A DNA stretch of 51,149 nucleotides from positions 1 to 51,149 of the forward strand of contig JAMPAY010000017.1 in NCBI GenBank assembly GCA_023666945.1, given 5' to 3'. This document shows positions 41,176 through 50,994 of the stretch, in pieces (positions within the stretch are counted from its first letter, which is position 1; each line of letters starts with the position of its first letter). The notes beneath the pieces are model-generated. The model did not search any database. It was given only the letters and a program-made list of their open reading frames with translations, and had not been told where the DNA came from. Source of the DNA: Paludibacter sp. Its GTDB lineage: Bacteria > Bacteroidota > Bacteroidia > Bacteroidales > Paludibacteraceae. A program made the translations under genes and the position numbers.

Positions 41176-42540
41176 ATGGAACAAACACTGCAGAACTGCC
41201 TGCGTGACAAAGCATGGGCTCGTTGGCTTGCCCTGATACTGATAGCCTCTATGATGTTTTTTGCGTACATGTTCGTTGACGTCATGTCGCCCCTAAAATC
41301 GCTATTAGAAACATCACGCGGATGGGATAGCGGCGTATTCGGTACATACGCAGCCGGAGAATACATATTGAATGTATTCGGTTTTCTTATTATAGCCGGC
41401 ATCATCTTAGATAAGATGGGTGTACGCTTTACGGGAACACTATCGGCTTCACTCATGGTAATTGGTGCGTGCATCAAATATATCGGTATTTCCGATTGGT
41501 TTCAGACAACTGCTTTTTGCGAATGGTTGGGTACGTGGTGGACCAGCATGCCCGGATCGGCCAAAATGGCAGCCTTCGGTTTTATGATATTCGGATGCGG
41601 TTGCGAGATGGCAGGTACGACCGTAAGCAAAGCCATCGCCAAGTGGTTTAAGGGCAAAGAGATGGCTCTTGCCATGGGACTTGAAATGGCCATTGCTCGT
41701 TTAGGCGTATTTGCCGTGATGTGGATTGCTCCGCTTATCTCCAATCAATTTAGCCAATCGATTGTTGCTCCCTTAGCATTCTGCACTTGTTTATTGCTGA
41801 TAGGTTTGATTAACTACCTTGTGTTTTGCGTAATGGATACCCGCTTAGACAAGCAACTGATAGCATGTGGAGAGATGTCCGACGAAGCCTCTACCGAAGA
41901 TGAATTTCATATGTCAGATCTTGGTCAGATATTTACCAGCAAGATGTTTTGGTTGGTGGCATTGTTGTGTGTTCTCTACTACTCAGCCATTTTCCCTTTC
42001 CAACGTTACGCTCCAAACTATTTGGAAACCACGTTAGGTGTTGACAACGGTACTGCTGCACATTTATTCAGTTTCTTCCCCATATTGGCCATGGCATTAA
42101 CCCCATTGTTGGGTGCATTGCTTGATTTCAAAGGCAAAGGTGCCTCCATGCTGATGTTGGGTGCGGTTATTATGGTAGTATGCCACTTGTGTTTTGCTTT
42201 CGTACTTCCTATTTATCCTCAAAAGTGGTTGGCAGTATTGCTCATTCTTATTTTGGGTGTAAGTTTTTCTTTGGTACCTGCTGCTCTATGGCCCAGTGTT
42301 CCGAAGATTATTGATGAGAAAGTGTTGGGTTCCGCCTACTGCCTTATTTTCTGGGTGCAGAATATAGGTTTATGTTTGGTACCGATGCTCATTGGTAAAG
42401 TATTAGAGGCAACCGGCGGTTATGAGAAGCCAATGATTATATTCTCTTCTTTTGGTGTATTGGCATTTATCTTCAGTCTACTGCTAAAAGTAGAGGACAA
42501 GAAAAAAGGCTACGGCTTGGAACTTCCCAACAAACAATAA
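41176..42540 (+). CDS. major facilitator superfamily transporter
   Basis: The 454-aa inner-membrane protein has about 12 hydrophobic segments. FGFMIFGCGCEMAGTTVSKAIAKWFKGKEMALAMGLEMAIARLG marks the loop between helices, and a charged central loop (MDTRLDKQLIACGEMSDEAS) separates the two halves. The substrate is unknown; Bacteroidota relatives often stand near envelope genes. It starts 43 bases after the small protein and ends 7 bases before murF. Confidence 0.85.
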   Translation: MEQTLQNCLRDKAWARWLALILIASMMFFAYMFVDVMSPLKSLLETSRGWDSGVFGTYAAGEYILNVFGFLIIAGIILDKMGVRFTGTLSASLMVIGACIKYIGISDWFQTTAFCEWLGTWWTSMPGSAKMAAFGFMIFGCGCEMAGTTVSKAIAKWFKGKEMALAMGLEMAIARLGVFAVMWIAPLISNQFSQSIVAPLAFCTCLLLIGLINYLVFCVMDTRLDKQLIACGEMSDEASTEDEFHMSDLGQIFTSKMFWLVALLCVLYYSAIFPFQRYAPNYLETTLGVDNGTAAHLFSFFPILAMALTPLLGALLDFKGKGASMLMLGAVIMVVCHLCFAFVLPIYPQKWLAVLLILILGVSFSLVPAALWPSVPKIIDEKVLGSAYCLIFWVQNIGLCLVPMLIGKVLEATGGYEKPMIIFSSFGVLAFIFSLLLKVEDKKKGYGLELPNKQ

Positions 42541-42547
42541 CAGAATC

Positions 42548-43885
42548 ATGCTACAAGAAATACGCGCAAAGGGGATAAATGCAGATTACTCTCTAACGGT
42601 TTCGACTGACACACGCAATCTGCCTACAGGTTGTATTTTCTTTGCACTGAAAGGAGCATCCTTTGACGGCAATGAATACGCAGCCCAAGCCTTACAGCAA
42701 GGAGCATCCCTTGCAGTTGTGGACAATCCGAAGGTTATTCCCTCGGATTGTGCCTCTTATTTATTAGTTCCCGATAGTTTACGAGCCCTCCAAGAATTGG
42801 CACGAGAATGGCGCAGGGAATTGGGATTACCTGTGTTCGGAATAACAGGCAGCAACGGCAAGACAACCACCAAAGAACTACTTGCAGCCGTATTGAGCAG
42901 AAAATACAAACTACACTATACCCAGGGCAATCTCAACAACCAAATAGGCGTACCGCTGACGCTTCTGCAACTCACAAAAGGCCATGAGTTTGCCATTGTG
43001 GAAATGGGTGCCTCTCACCCTAAGGACATTCAAGAATTGGTAGACATCGCCGAACCCAACTACGGTTTGATTACCAATGTTGGTACCGGTCATTTGTTGG
43101 GATTCGGTGACTTTGAAACCATCATGCAGACCAAGGCGGAACTGTATGATTACCTCAAAGCCCATGGAGGTCATATATTCCGCAATACAGATAACACATA
43201 TCTTGCCCAAATGGCGACCGCTCACTACTACGATGGAATATTGCCGGAACAAGCAGAAGCGGGAACTTGCTACTCTCTACAACAACCTGCCGACGTGAGA
43301 GGACATATTGATGCCTGCACGCCTTTCTTACAAATGGACATGCATACAGCAGATAATCAATCGGAACAGATTAACACTCAATTGGTAGGTTACTACAATG
43401 CCGAAAACATAACAGCCGCAGTGTGTGTAGGACTGTATTTCGGCATATCGCTACACGATGCATGTGATGCTGTTGCTCGGTATTGTCCCCGGAACAATCG
43501 CTCCATGTTGCGGCAAACTCTTCATAACCGTATTATAGTGGATGCCTACAATGCCAATCCTACTTCGATGCGGGCAGCCATTAATAACTTCATACAAATG
43601 GATATGTCTCGCCATGAGCAAGTACTTCTGCTTGGAGATATGTTGGAATTAGGCATTGAGAGCAGAAAGTTACACCAAGAAATAGTAGATTTACTAAACA
43701 AACATGGTTTTAAGCAAGTTTATTTAGTAGGAGATGAGTTCGGTAACACCCAACACACGTATCCTTGGTTTCGCAATGCAAAGGCATTGCAAGAGTACTT
43801 GCAATGCCATCCTATAGAGAACAAACTTATCTTGCTAAAAGGTTCCCATAGTATGCATATGGAAACTGTATTAGAAACGCTTTAA
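42548..43885 (+). CDS. murF: UDP-MurNAc-tripeptide:D-Ala-D-Ala ligase
   Basis: MurF adds D-alanyl-D-alanine to the peptidoglycan precursor in the cytosol. The 445-aa protein has an N-terminal substrate domain (VSTDTRNLPTGCIFFALKGASFDGNEYA), the ATP-binding GITGSNGKTTTKELL, the central EMGASHPKDIQELVDIAEPNYGLITNVGTGHL and the C-terminal DAYNANPTSMRAA. Other mur genes are elsewhere, except murI at 34849. Confidence 0.95.
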   Translation: MLQEIRAKGINADYSLTVSTDTRNLPTGCIFFALKGASFDGNEYAAQALQQGASLAVVDNPKVIPSDCASYLLVPDSLRALQELAREWRRELGLPVFGITGSNGKTTTKELLAAVLSRKYKLHYTQGNLNNQIGVPLTLLQLTKGHEFAIVEMGASHPKDIQELVDIAEPNYGLITNVGTGHLLGFGDFETIMQTKAELYDYLKAHGGHIFRNTDNTYLAQMATAHYYDGILPEQAEAGTCYSLQQPADVRGHIDACTPFLQMDMHTADNQSEQINTQLVGYYNAENITAAVCVGLYFGISLHDACDAVARYCPRNNRSMLRQTLHNRIIVDAYNANPTSMRAAINNFIQMDMSRHEQVLLLGDMLELGIESRKLHQEIVDLLNKHGFKQVYLVGDEFGNTQHTYPWFRNAKALQEYLQCHPIENKLILLKGSHSMHMETVLETL

Positions 43886-43895
43886 GATACCCTTT

Positions 43896-44777
43896 ATGAA
43901 AAAGCACTTATCTATAACACTCATTACACTGCTATTGCTCTTATCAGGTGCAGTGATTTATCTTTATCTCCGTGAGAAACAAACGCGCACAGATATGCAA
44001 GAGATGGTAGACATAATGAGTTTTGAGAAAGAACAATTGGAAGAGGAATACAAAGATTTGGCATGGCAATTTGACGGCTACGGAGCGGAAATACATAATG
44101 ACTCGTTGGTAGCCCTACTGTCGCAAGAACAACAACGCGTGCAAGACTTGCTGGAAGAACTACGCATAACCAAAGCCACCAATGCGCGTCGTATTGCCGA
44201 ATTGAAAAAAGAATTGGCAACCGTGCGTGCCATTATGGTGGATTATGTGCATCAGATAGACTCGTTAGATCGTACCAACAAACAATTAGTGAACGAGAAC
44301 CGCCAAGTGCGGCAACAATATCAGGAAGCGACACAAAAAGCGACCCGCTTAGAGGAGGAACGCAACCAACTGACGGAAGTAGTTAACAGGGCATCAATGA
44401 TGGAGGTTACGGATTTCAGCATCATAACCCTCAATAAAAACAACCGCAAAACGAATATCTTTAACAAAATACAGAAACTACAATTCAACTATACGTTGCT
44501 AAAGAACATAACTGCGACTCCCGGACAAAAGATCATCTACCTACGTATTGTCCGCCCTGACGGAGAAGTACTCCAGAAACGAGCAAGCGACTTATTCAGG
44601 TATGAGAACCAAGATATAGCCTGGTCGGTAAAAAAAGAGTTTGAATATGGCGGTGAAGAAATAAGCGATGTACTCTATTGGAATGTAGAAGAAATTCTAC
44701 AAGCGGGTACATATAACGCCGATTTCTTTATAGACGGGAACTTAGTAGGTAGTTTTCCTTTCTCCATAAAGAAATAA
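43896..44777 (+). CDS. membrane-anchored coiled-coil protein, conserved hypothetical
   Basis: The 293-aa protein has one N-terminal membrane helix (LSITLITLLLLLSGAVIYLYL), a long coiled coil from about 35 to 165 and a compact C-terminal beta domain from about 170 (VTDFSIITLNKNNRKTN, IYLRIVRPDGEVLQ, GTYNADFFIDGNLVGSFPFSIKK). The layout suggests a periplasmic spacer with a sensing or binding head. I recognise it as a Bacteroidales family of unknown function. It starts 10 bases after murF. Confidence 0.75.
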   Translation: MKKHLSITLITLLLLLSGAVIYLYLREKQTRTDMQEMVDIMSFEKEQLEEEYKDLAWQFDGYGAEIHNDSLVALLSQEQQRVQDLLEELRITKATNARRIAELKKELATVRAIMVDYVHQIDSLDRTNKQLVNENRQVRQQYQEATQKATRLEEERNQLTEVVNRASMMEVTDFSIITLNKNNRKTNIFNKIQKLQFNYTLLKNITATPGQKIIYLRIVRPDGEVLQKRASDLFRYENQDIAWSVKKEFEYGGEEISDVLYWNVEEILQAGTYNADFFIDGNLVGSFPFSIKK

Positions 44778-44801
44778 CAGCAACAGCAGATAATTGACAA
44801 C

Positions 44802-45464
44802 CTACCAATTGATAGGTTGTTCGCCATGCGACAGAAGCCAAGCATTGGCTTGTGAGAAGTGCTTACACCCGAAGAATCCTTTATAGGCAGATAAGGGTGA
44901 TGGGTGAGCGGCTTTGAGAATAAGATGTCGTCGAGGTGATATAACTGCTCCTTTGCGTTGTGCATAACTCCCCCACAACATAAAAACAAGATTCTCTCGT
45001 TGTTCTGCCAAAACACGGATAGCAGCATCGGTAAAATCTTCCCACCCTTTGTTTTGATGACTACCGGGCCGATGTGCCTCGACCGTAAGTGTAGCATTGA
45101 GCAAAAGGACTCCTTGTTCCGCCCAACGCTGCAAATTGCCAGAAAGAGGAACAACCTTTCCTAAATCGCTCTGAATCTCCTTATATATATTCTGCAAAGA
45201 AGGAGGGATCTGTACTCCATCGTTCACGGAAAAACATAACCCATGTGCCTGCCCGATATCGTGATAGGGGTCTTGCCCGATAATGACTACTTTAACTTTA
45301 TCGAAAGGGCAACTATCGAAGGCATTGAATATCAATCTTGACGGTGGAAAAATCTGTTTGGTTTGATACTCATTTCGCACAAAGGCAGTCAGCACCTCGA
45401 AATAAGGTTTATCAAACTCCGGCTGCAGCACTTTTCGCCAACTCTCGTCTATACGTACATTCAT
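44802..45464 (-). CDS. ung: uracil-DNA glycosylase
   Basis: Ung removes uracil from DNA and starts base-excision repair. The 220-aa protein contains the catalytic water-activating [42 protein letters not shown] and the DNA-intercalating [17 protein letters not shown], all of family-1 type. It is monocistronic with its own promoter. Confidence 0.96.
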   Translation of the reverse strand: MNVRIDESWRKVLQPEFDKPYFEVLTAFVRNEYQTKQIFPPSRLIFNAFDSCPFDKVKVVIIGQDPYHDIGQAHGLCFSVNDGVQIPPSLQNIYKEIQSDLGKVVPLSGNLQRWAEQGVLLLNATLTVEAHRPGSHQNKGWEDFTDAAIRVLAEQRENLVFMLWGSYAQRKGAVISPRRHLILKAAHPSPLSAYKGFFGCKHFSQANAWLLSHGEQPINW

Positions 45465-45499
45465 AAGTTATCGAATTGCCATTGATGAAGCATTCGTTG

Positions 45500-45530
45500 C
45501 AAAGATACGATATCTTTTCGACCTCTGCAA
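45500..45530 (-). promoter_or_regulatory. ung promoter
   Basis: Minus-strand TTG (45528-45530), a 20-bp spacer and TATCTTTG (45500-45507), 36 bases before the ATG. Confidence 0.8.
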
Positions 45531-45615
45531 TACACCTCATCGACAAAAGGTACGAAAGATTATATGGTTCACCTATAGAGGCGTAACAATAAAAAGAGAG
45601 CAAGTTTTCCATAAC

Positions 45616-45649
45616 AACAAAGGGTATGGAAAATTCCATACCCTTTGTT
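45616..45649. terminator. terminator of rpsO
   Basis: AACAAAGGGTATGGAA (45616-45631) and TTCCATACCCTTTGTT (45634-45649) form a perfect 16-bp palindrome around AA, downstream of the rpsO stop on the minus strand. Confidence 0.85.
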
Positions 45650-45667
45650 AACTGTTGTATATCCTGA

Positions 45668-45937
45668 TTATTTACGGATACCCAATTCTTTGATGATAGC
45701 ACGATAGCGTTCGATGTCTTGTGCCTTCAAGTAATCGAGCAAGCGACGACGTTTACCAACCAAACGAGTAAGAGCACGCTCTGTACCGAAGTCTTTCTTG
45801 TTTTGTTTCAAGTGCTCCGTAAGATGTTTGATACGGAAAGTAAACAATGCGATCTGGCTTTCTGCGCTACCAGTGTCTTGTGCACCTTTGCCATATTTAG
45901 CAAAGAGTTCAGTTTTTGTTTCAGCAGTCAAATACAT
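45668..45937 (-). CDS. rpsO: 30S ribosomal protein S15
   Basis: S15 binds the central domain of 16S rRNA early in small-subunit assembly. The 89-aa protein shows the family pattern DTGSAESQIALFTFRIKHLTEHLKQNKKD and LVGKRRRLLDYLK, ending in ERYRAIIKELGIRK. It is monocistronic with a good promoter and terminator. Confidence 0.98.
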   Translation of the reverse strand: MYLTAETKTELFAKYGKGAQDTGSAESQIALFTFRIKHLTEHLKQNKKDFGTERALTRLVGKRRRLLDYLKAQDIERYRAIIKELGIRK

Positions 45938-46022
45938 GACAATAAATGTATTAAGTTAAACGATAATGGTCGTGTCAGAACACTCCCACATTTATATGCT
46001 TTTCTTTTGGAGAAAGCGGGTG

Positions 46023-46053
46023 CAAAGGTAGTATAAGTTTTTGAATTGTGCAA
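46023..46053 (-). promoter_or_regulatory. rpsO promoter
   Basis: Minus-strand TTG (46051-46053), a 20-bp spacer and TACCTTTG (46023-46030), leaving a leader of about 80 nt in which S15 could regulate its own translation. Confidence 0.75.
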
Positions 46054-46113
46054 GATGCGGACAATCTTATTATTGGTTATACTCTTATTACGGCTTTCTT
46101 ATAATCTATCTAC

Positions 46114-47052
46114 CTATAGTGTATTCAGGTAGCGTTCAGCTTCGAGGGCGGCTTTGCATCCTGAAGCAGCGGCTGTAATTGCCTGACGAAAATGAGGGTC
46201 AGCCACATCGCCTGCCGCAAAGACTCCCGGCACTTTGGTACGTGTAGAGTCGGGAGCAGTAATGATATAGCCCGTTTCGTCCAAATCGAGCCACTCCCGA
46301 AAGAGTTCGGAATTGGGTTTGTGGCCTATTGCCAAGAAGAAACCATCGATAGCAATATGCACTTCCCTTTCGTCGGGGGTACCTTTGCGATATAGCAAAT
46401 CGGCTCCCTCGACCTTGTTTTCGCCCGTAAGCCGCAGTGTGTTATGTTCGAAGAGTATTTCGATATTTGTTGTGTTCAGCACTCGATTGCGCATGATGTC
46501 GGAAGCACGAAGATAATCTTTCCGCACAATGAGGTAGACCTTTTGGCACAATCCTGCCAAATACAATGCTTCTTCGCAAGCGGTATCTCCCCCACCGACA
46601 ACAGCCACTGTTTTCTTACGATAGAAAAATCCGTCGCATGTGGCACAAGCACTCACACCTCTGCCTGCATATTCTTTCTCGGATGCCAAGCCCAGATATT
46701 TGGCACTTGCACCTGTTGCAATAATGACGGTATCGGCTTCAAGTTCTTCGTTATCTTCGACCCACACTCGTTTGGGTGTTGCAGCGAAATCGACTCGTGT
46801 AACCACTCCGCTTCGCATAACAGCCCCAAAGCGTTCGGCTTGCCGGCGGATATCATCCATCATTTGAAACGGTTCCACTCCGTTGGGGTACCCAGGAAAA
46901 TTCTCCACTACAGTGGTTGTCATGAGTTGCCCACCGGGCTGCATTCCCTCATATAAAACGGGTTGCAAATTCGCCCGAGAAGCATACAGTGCTGCCGTAT
47001 ATCCCGCAGGACCTGCACCAATAATAAGGCATTTAATATGTTCTTTTGCCAT
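46114..47052 (-). CDS. trxB: thioredoxin-disulfide reductase
   Basis: TrxB reduces thioredoxin with NADPH through FAD. The 312-aa protein has the FAD-binding GAGPAGYTAALYASRA, the redox-active CATC in ACATCDGFFYRKK, the NADPH-binding VGGGDTACEEALYLA and a closing AAGDVADPHFRQAITAAASGCKAA. It lies 5 bases after the LolA-like gene, in the run ftsK-lolA-trxB. Confidence 0.96.
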   Translation of the reverse strand: MAKEHIKCLIIGAGPAGYTAALYASRANLQPVLYEGMQPGGQLMTTTVVENFPGYPNGVEPFQMMDDIRRQAERFGAVMRSGVVTRVDFAATPKRVWVEDNEELEADTVIIATGASAKYLGLASEKEYAGRGVSACATCDGFFYRKKTVAVVGGGDTACEEALYLAGLCQKVYLIVRKDYLRASDIMRNRVLNTTNIEILFEHNTLRLTGENKVEGADLLYRKGTPDEREVHIAIDGFFLAIGHKPNSELFREWLDLDETGYIITAPDSTRTKVPGVFAAGDVADPHFRQAITAAASGCKAALEAERYLNTL

Positions 47053-47057
47053 ATCAG

Positions 47058-47672
47058 TTATCGTAAATCGTTAATAATTGCGTCCTCTTTCTGCAGTTGG
47101 AACGTTGGCTTTTGTTGCGTATAGTGCGGATTGTTCAGCCGCAGTGTTGTTTGTTGTGTAGCAGATTCTTTCATTGTAATTTCCAAAGGTAAGACATCTG
47201 CTTTACGCAAAGTCAAGACAAACTTTTGCACTCCACTTCCTTGTTCGGTAGGAATAAACTCTATAACCTGCCATTCGGGTTTCGGTTGTCGTGTAGCAAA
47301 CCGTTGCATACTTGCATTTCTCAATGCTTTGGCAAACAGAAGCGGATTTGTTTCCTGCAATTCTTGCGATGTAGGATTAGAGAGTGTCAGTTCTTCGGTG
47401 TCTTCACTATAGATGTAGAGCGTATTGCCATCGTAAGCCGCTTCCATATTCCACATGTTAAGCAAAAAACATTCGCCACGCATTGTAAGAGTTCCGTTGT
47501 AGGTAATAGGTTGCGTAACACCGTCTTCCACCACAATAGCGAATTCCGTTTCCAACGTATTACTTTCCATTTTAGAGAAGAATGCGTTCAAGACATCGTT
47601 CTGCGCTTCGCACCACGCAGGCAGCAAGAGCAGACCAATAAGATATGTGAGGATTCGATTCATTGCAGACAT
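47058..47672 (-). CDS. LolA-like outer membrane lipoprotein carrier
   Basis: The 204-aa periplasmic protein has a signal peptide (ILTYLIGLLLLPAWCEA) and the LolA-like repeated strands LETEFAIVVEDG, YNGTLTMRGECFLLNMW, EAAYDGNTLYIYSEDTEELTLS. LolA carries lipoproteins from the inner to the outer membrane. The gene follows ftsK by 12 bases, an arrangement known across Bacteroidales. ATG 47663 is an alternative start. Confidence 0.85.
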   Translation of the reverse strand: MSAMNRILTYLIGLLLLPAWCEAQNDVLNAFFSKMESNTLETEFAIVVEDGVTQPITYNGTLTMRGECFLLNMWNMEAAYDGNTLYIYSEDTEELTLSNPTSQELQETNPLLFAKALRNASMQRFATRQPKPEWQVIEFIPTEQGSGVQKFVLTLRKADVLPLEITMKESATQQTTLRLNNPHYTQQKPTFQLQKEDAIINDLR

Positions 47673-47684
47673 GTATTAATTGCA

Positions 47685-50216
47685 CTATCCAAGGCTTTGC
47701 AAAATCTGTTCCAAAGTGGTTTCGTCTTGTACCAATACCTCGCGTCCTTTCGATCCTTTGTTGGGTCCAACAATACCTGCGGCTTCCAATTGGTCGCTTA
47801 GTTTTCCCGCACGATTGTAGCCAATCTGGAACTTTCGTTGCAGGATTGAGGTAGACCCTTGCTGATTTTGCACAACAAAGCGTGCCACATCGGCAAACAT
47901 AGGATCGAGTCGTTTCAAATCGACACTACCGGGAGAAGATTCTTCGCCTCCTCCTTCGGGTACATATTCCGGCAACTCGTAAGGAAGGGTGTAGCCTTGT
48001 TGTTCTTTGATATGCTTAACGATATCAATCACTTCGGGTGTATCGACAAAAGCACATTGTATACGTGTGACTCCATTGCCTCCCGAATAGAGCATATCGC
48101 CACGTCCTATAAGTCCTTCTGCTCCTTTGACATCGAGTACCGTACGAGAGTCGATAACACTCTGACAACGGAAGGCGATGCGGGTAGGGATATTGGCTTT
48201 GATAACACCTGTTATGATATTGACAGACGGACGTTGTGTAGCCAAAATCATGTGCATACCCACAGCACGTGCTTTCTGCGTGATACGTGCGATAGGACGT
48301 TCCACCTCTTTACCCGCCTGCATAATAAAATCGCCGAACTCGTCAATTACGATGACAATATAGGGCAAGAAACGATGTCCCTTTTCGGGGTTAAGGCGTC
48401 GATTGACAAACTTTTCGTTGTAGTCTTCCAAATTACGACAATTCGCCTCCATCAGCAATTTGTAACGGTTTTCCATTTCTATCACCAACGAGTTGAGGGT
48501 ATTGATAACCTTGGTGCAATCGGTGATAATGATGTCTCGGTCTAAATCTTGGTCGGGCATAGCAGCCATGTAGTGGTGGAGCAAATCTTTATAGATAGTG
48601 AACTCAACCATTTTGGGGTCGACAAGCACCAGTTTCAATTCGCTGGGGTGTTTCTTATAGAGCAGCGATGTAAGAATAGCATTCAGTCCGACCGACTTAC
48701 CCTGTCCCGTAGCACCCGCCACCAATAGGTGTGGTGTCTTGGCAAGGTCGAACATAAAAATTTCGTTGGTAATGGTCTTACCCAGTACGACGGGGAGTCG
48801 CATTTTCTTTTCTTCTTGGAATCGGCGACTTGCCACCACCGAGTGCATGCTTACGACCTGCGGTTTGCGGTTAGGTACTTCAATACCTACCGTTCCTTTT
48901 CCCGGCATAGGTGCGATGATACGTATTCCCTCTGCTGCGAGGCTCATCATGATATCGTCTTCCAAGCCCTTAATACGAGAGAGTTTGATACCCTCTTTGG
49001 GGACTATCTCGTAGAGTGTGACCGTAGGACCGACAGTTGCGGCTATAGACTTAATCTCAATACCATAGTTGCGCAAAGCATTGACAATACGGTCTTTATT
49101 GGCGTTCTGTTCGACATTATCCACTACGGGTGCCGTTTCGTTGTCGTAAGTTTTCAGAAGATTAAGTGTAGGAAACTTGAAGTGGGACAAATCAAGACGG
49201 GGATCGTAGGGTCCCATTTTTTTCAGCAGATAGTCAGGGTCGGATTCGCTCAATTCGGTAGTTTCCGTTTCGTTGATTACCAAACCGATTTCCGCAGGTG
49301 TGTCGTCAGTTGTGGCAAGCGAATTTGTTGCTGCCTCATCGTCATCGGACATATCCGTATTGTCTTCGTTCACCAATTCGTCTTCGGGTGCGATATTGAC
49401 CACAAAGCCATCGTCGGCAGGTTGTTCCTCATCGTTGGCCGGTTGTGGTTCGTTGTCGGCAGGCGTATTGACGATTATATCGTCGGTATTTTCCGTTACC
49501 GTTTCCTCATCGGCAGGTAGCGTAACATCGGTCTGTTTTTTGCGTTTGAAGAGTCCTGCCATCCATTTTCCGCAACGTTGTAAGTTGGGTATGGTGTTTG
49601 CATTGGTAGCAATAAAAAAGATTATCAGAGCAGCCGTCAATACGATAAACATGCCTGCTACTTCGATGTAAGAAATCATCCAACGGCTCAGTGTTTCACC
49701 ATGCAGTCCTCCCCAGCGAAAAAAGCCATCGATACCCGTAGCCTCTTGCAGGAATCCTAAGAATGCACTTCCCCACACCACCCAAAATACGGAATGAAAG
49801 AACAGCGGTACAACTTTTATTTTGTTCAGATTCAGTAACCGTAATCCAAACAGGAACAACATAACAATCCAACTCAGCGAAGCCAAGCCGAAAGTTCCGT
49901 CTAACAACCATCGAACGAGTACCGCCCCTTGTAATCCGCCCCAGTTGCGGATAGCATTGCGCAACATACGCTTATCGTCCCATGTCTGTTCCAAGATAGA
50001 GAAATCGGCCTTTCCCGTGAAGAAGAAGGAAAGGAAAGCGATTGTGGTGTAAAGCACGAAACAAAGCAACAAGACTCCCACGACATACTGCACCCGATCG
50101 TTATGTAAAAAGGATTGCATACGTTTCCATATTGAGAGCGTTTGCGTTTCGGGAGAATTACTTGCCGATGTGGACAAAGATGTACGAGAAGGTCTATTAG
50201 GTTTTCTGGGTGCCAT
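47685..50216 (-). CDS. ftsK: DNA translocase FtsK
   Basis: FtsK couples division with chromosome segregation, pumping DNA at the septum. The 843-aa protein has an N-terminal membrane domain with about four helices (residues 35-205). A Glu/Asp-rich linker (about 225-335) is followed by the motor with Walker A VAGATGQGKSVGLNA, Walker B IVIVIDEFGDFIM, and a C-terminal gamma winged helix (GSTSILQRKFQIGYNRAGKLSDQLEAAGIVG) for oriented sequence recognition. It is first in the run with lolA-like and trxB. Confidence 0.96.
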   Translation of the reverse strand: MAPRKPNRPSRTSLSTSASNSPETQTLSIWKRMQSFLHNDRVQYVVGVLLLCFVLYTTIAFLSFFFTGKADFSILEQTWDDKRMLRNAIRNWGGLQGAVLVRWLLDGTFGLASLSWIVMLFLFGLRLLNLNKIKVVPLFFHSVFWVVWGSAFLGFLQEATGIDGFFRWGGLHGETLSRWMISYIEVAGMFIVLTAALIIFFIATNANTIPNLQRCGKWMAGLFKRKKQTDVTLPADEETVTENTDDIIVNTPADNEPQPANDEEQPADDGFVVNIAPEDELVNEDNTDMSDDDEAATNSLATTDDTPAEIGLVINETETTELSESDPDYLLKKMGPYDPRLDLSHFKFPTLNLLKTYDNETAPVVDNVEQNANKDRIVNALRNYGIEIKSIAATVGPTVTLYEIVPKEGIKLSRIKGLEDDIMMSLAAEGIRIIAPMPGKGTVGIEVPNRKPQVVSMHSVVASRRFQEEKKMRLPVVLGKTITNEIFMFDLAKTPHLLVAGATGQGKSVGLNAILTSLLYKKHPSELKLVLVDPKMVEFTIYKDLLHHYMAAMPDQDLDRDIIITDCTKVINTLNSLVIEMENRYKLLMEANCRNLEDYNEKFVNRRLNPEKGHRFLPYIVIVIDEFGDFIMQAGKEVERPIARITQKARAVGMHMILATQRPSVNIITGVIKANIPTRIAFRCQSVIDSRTVLDVKGAEGLIGRGDMLYSGGNGVTRIQCAFVDTPEVIDIVKHIKEQQGYTLPYELPEYVPEGGGEESSPGSVDLKRLDPMFADVARFVVQNQQGSTSILQRKFQIGYNRAGKLSDQLEAAGIVGPNKGSKGREVLVQDETTLEQILQSLG

Positions 50217-50275
50217 AAAAACTGTTGTTCTAAATATCTAAATGCAGGTGCCAAACATGCACACGAAACAAGGAT

Positions 50276-50306
50276 GCAAAGATAGATATTTTTTTTCACC
50301 CTCACA
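50276..50306 (-). promoter_or_regulatory. ftsK promoter
   Basis: Minus-strand TTG (50304-50306), a 20-bp spacer and TATCTTTG (50276-50283), 60 bases before the ATG. Confidence 0.8.
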
Positions 50307-50473
50307 ACCCTATACATCGTATCAGAAAGCGGGATTTTATCCATTTGATGTTCGCAATACAGCGTAGGACTTTTGCAGAACAAGCAACCGATAAGAGCCT
50401 AAAAAAAGAGCCGACTTGGCAAATAGTTTCCGTAATTCGCCAAAACATGCACGATAAACACAACCGGTTGCCG

Positions 50474-50481
50474 TAATTTTG
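50474..50481 (+). promoter_or_regulatory. -7 box TAATTTTG before the small T9SS protein
   Basis: TAATTTTG lies 54 bases before the ATG at 50535. No TTG at the usual -33 distance. Confidence 0.45.
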
Positions 50482-50534
50482 CAGCGTAGAAACCAACGCT
50501 CATACAGAGCCTGATTAGAACAATACATAAACAG

Positions 50535-50981
50535 ATGAAATACAGATTTTTACCAACGCTTCTATCGGCACTATTGCTTTCCATAAGCAACCTAAACGCA
50601 GCACATACCGTACACATCAACGGTAGTAGCATAGACAATAAACTCAAACGTATCAGTTTCGACGGAGATAATGCCACATTACTCTTTACCGACGGTACTA
50701 CCGCCACATACGACATGAGTACCATTGCCGTATTGTTTGCCAGCACGGGAAACAGTACAGACAACATTGAGATTTCCCTATTATCGACATTAGTAGGAAA
50801 CGAACTACACATAGAGGGAACAGAACAAGGGCAAAGACTTGCCATATATGACGCTGCCGGACGACAACTTCTGCAAATGAGTACGTTATCGGGAAGCATG
50901 CATATCGACCTTTCGACATTACCTGCGGGAGTATATGTACTCAGCATCGACAATACCGCTACACGATTTATCAAACGCTAA
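50535..50981 (+). CDS. small T9SS type A sorting-domain protein
   Basis: The 148-aa protein has a signal peptide (LPTLLSALLLSISNLNA), a short beta region with a DUF-like repeat (KRISFDGDNATLLFTDGTTATYDMSTI), and a C-terminal 60-70 residues with the type A sorting pattern. That pattern is LHIEGTEQGQRLAIYDAAGRQLLQ, then LSTLPAGVYVLSI and a basic end FIKR. Very little is left between signal peptide and sorting domain, so this is close to a minimal T9SS cargo. It fits with PorQ encoded at 660. Function unknown. Confidence 0.8.
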   Translation: MKYRFLPTLLSALLLSISNLNAAHTVHINGSSIDNKLKRISFDGDNATLLFTDGTTATYDMSTIAVLFASTGNSTDNIEISLLSTLVGNELHIEGTEQGQRLAIYDAAGRQLLQMSTLSGSMHIDLSTLPAGVYVLSIDNTATRFIKR

Positions 50982-50994
50982 TACGCATTGTAAC

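Larger units (their letters stand above)
50217..50534. other. intergenic region between ftsK and a small secreted-protein gene
   Basis: 318 bp holding divergent promoters: ftsK at 50276-50306 and a -7 box at 50474-50481 on +. The rest is A/T-rich with no gene I can support. Confidence 0.6.

Noticed and set aside
44797..44820. Hairpin ACAACCTA/TAGGTTGT at the end of ung as terminator
   Set aside because: Only 8 bp, it overlaps the stop codon and has no T-run.
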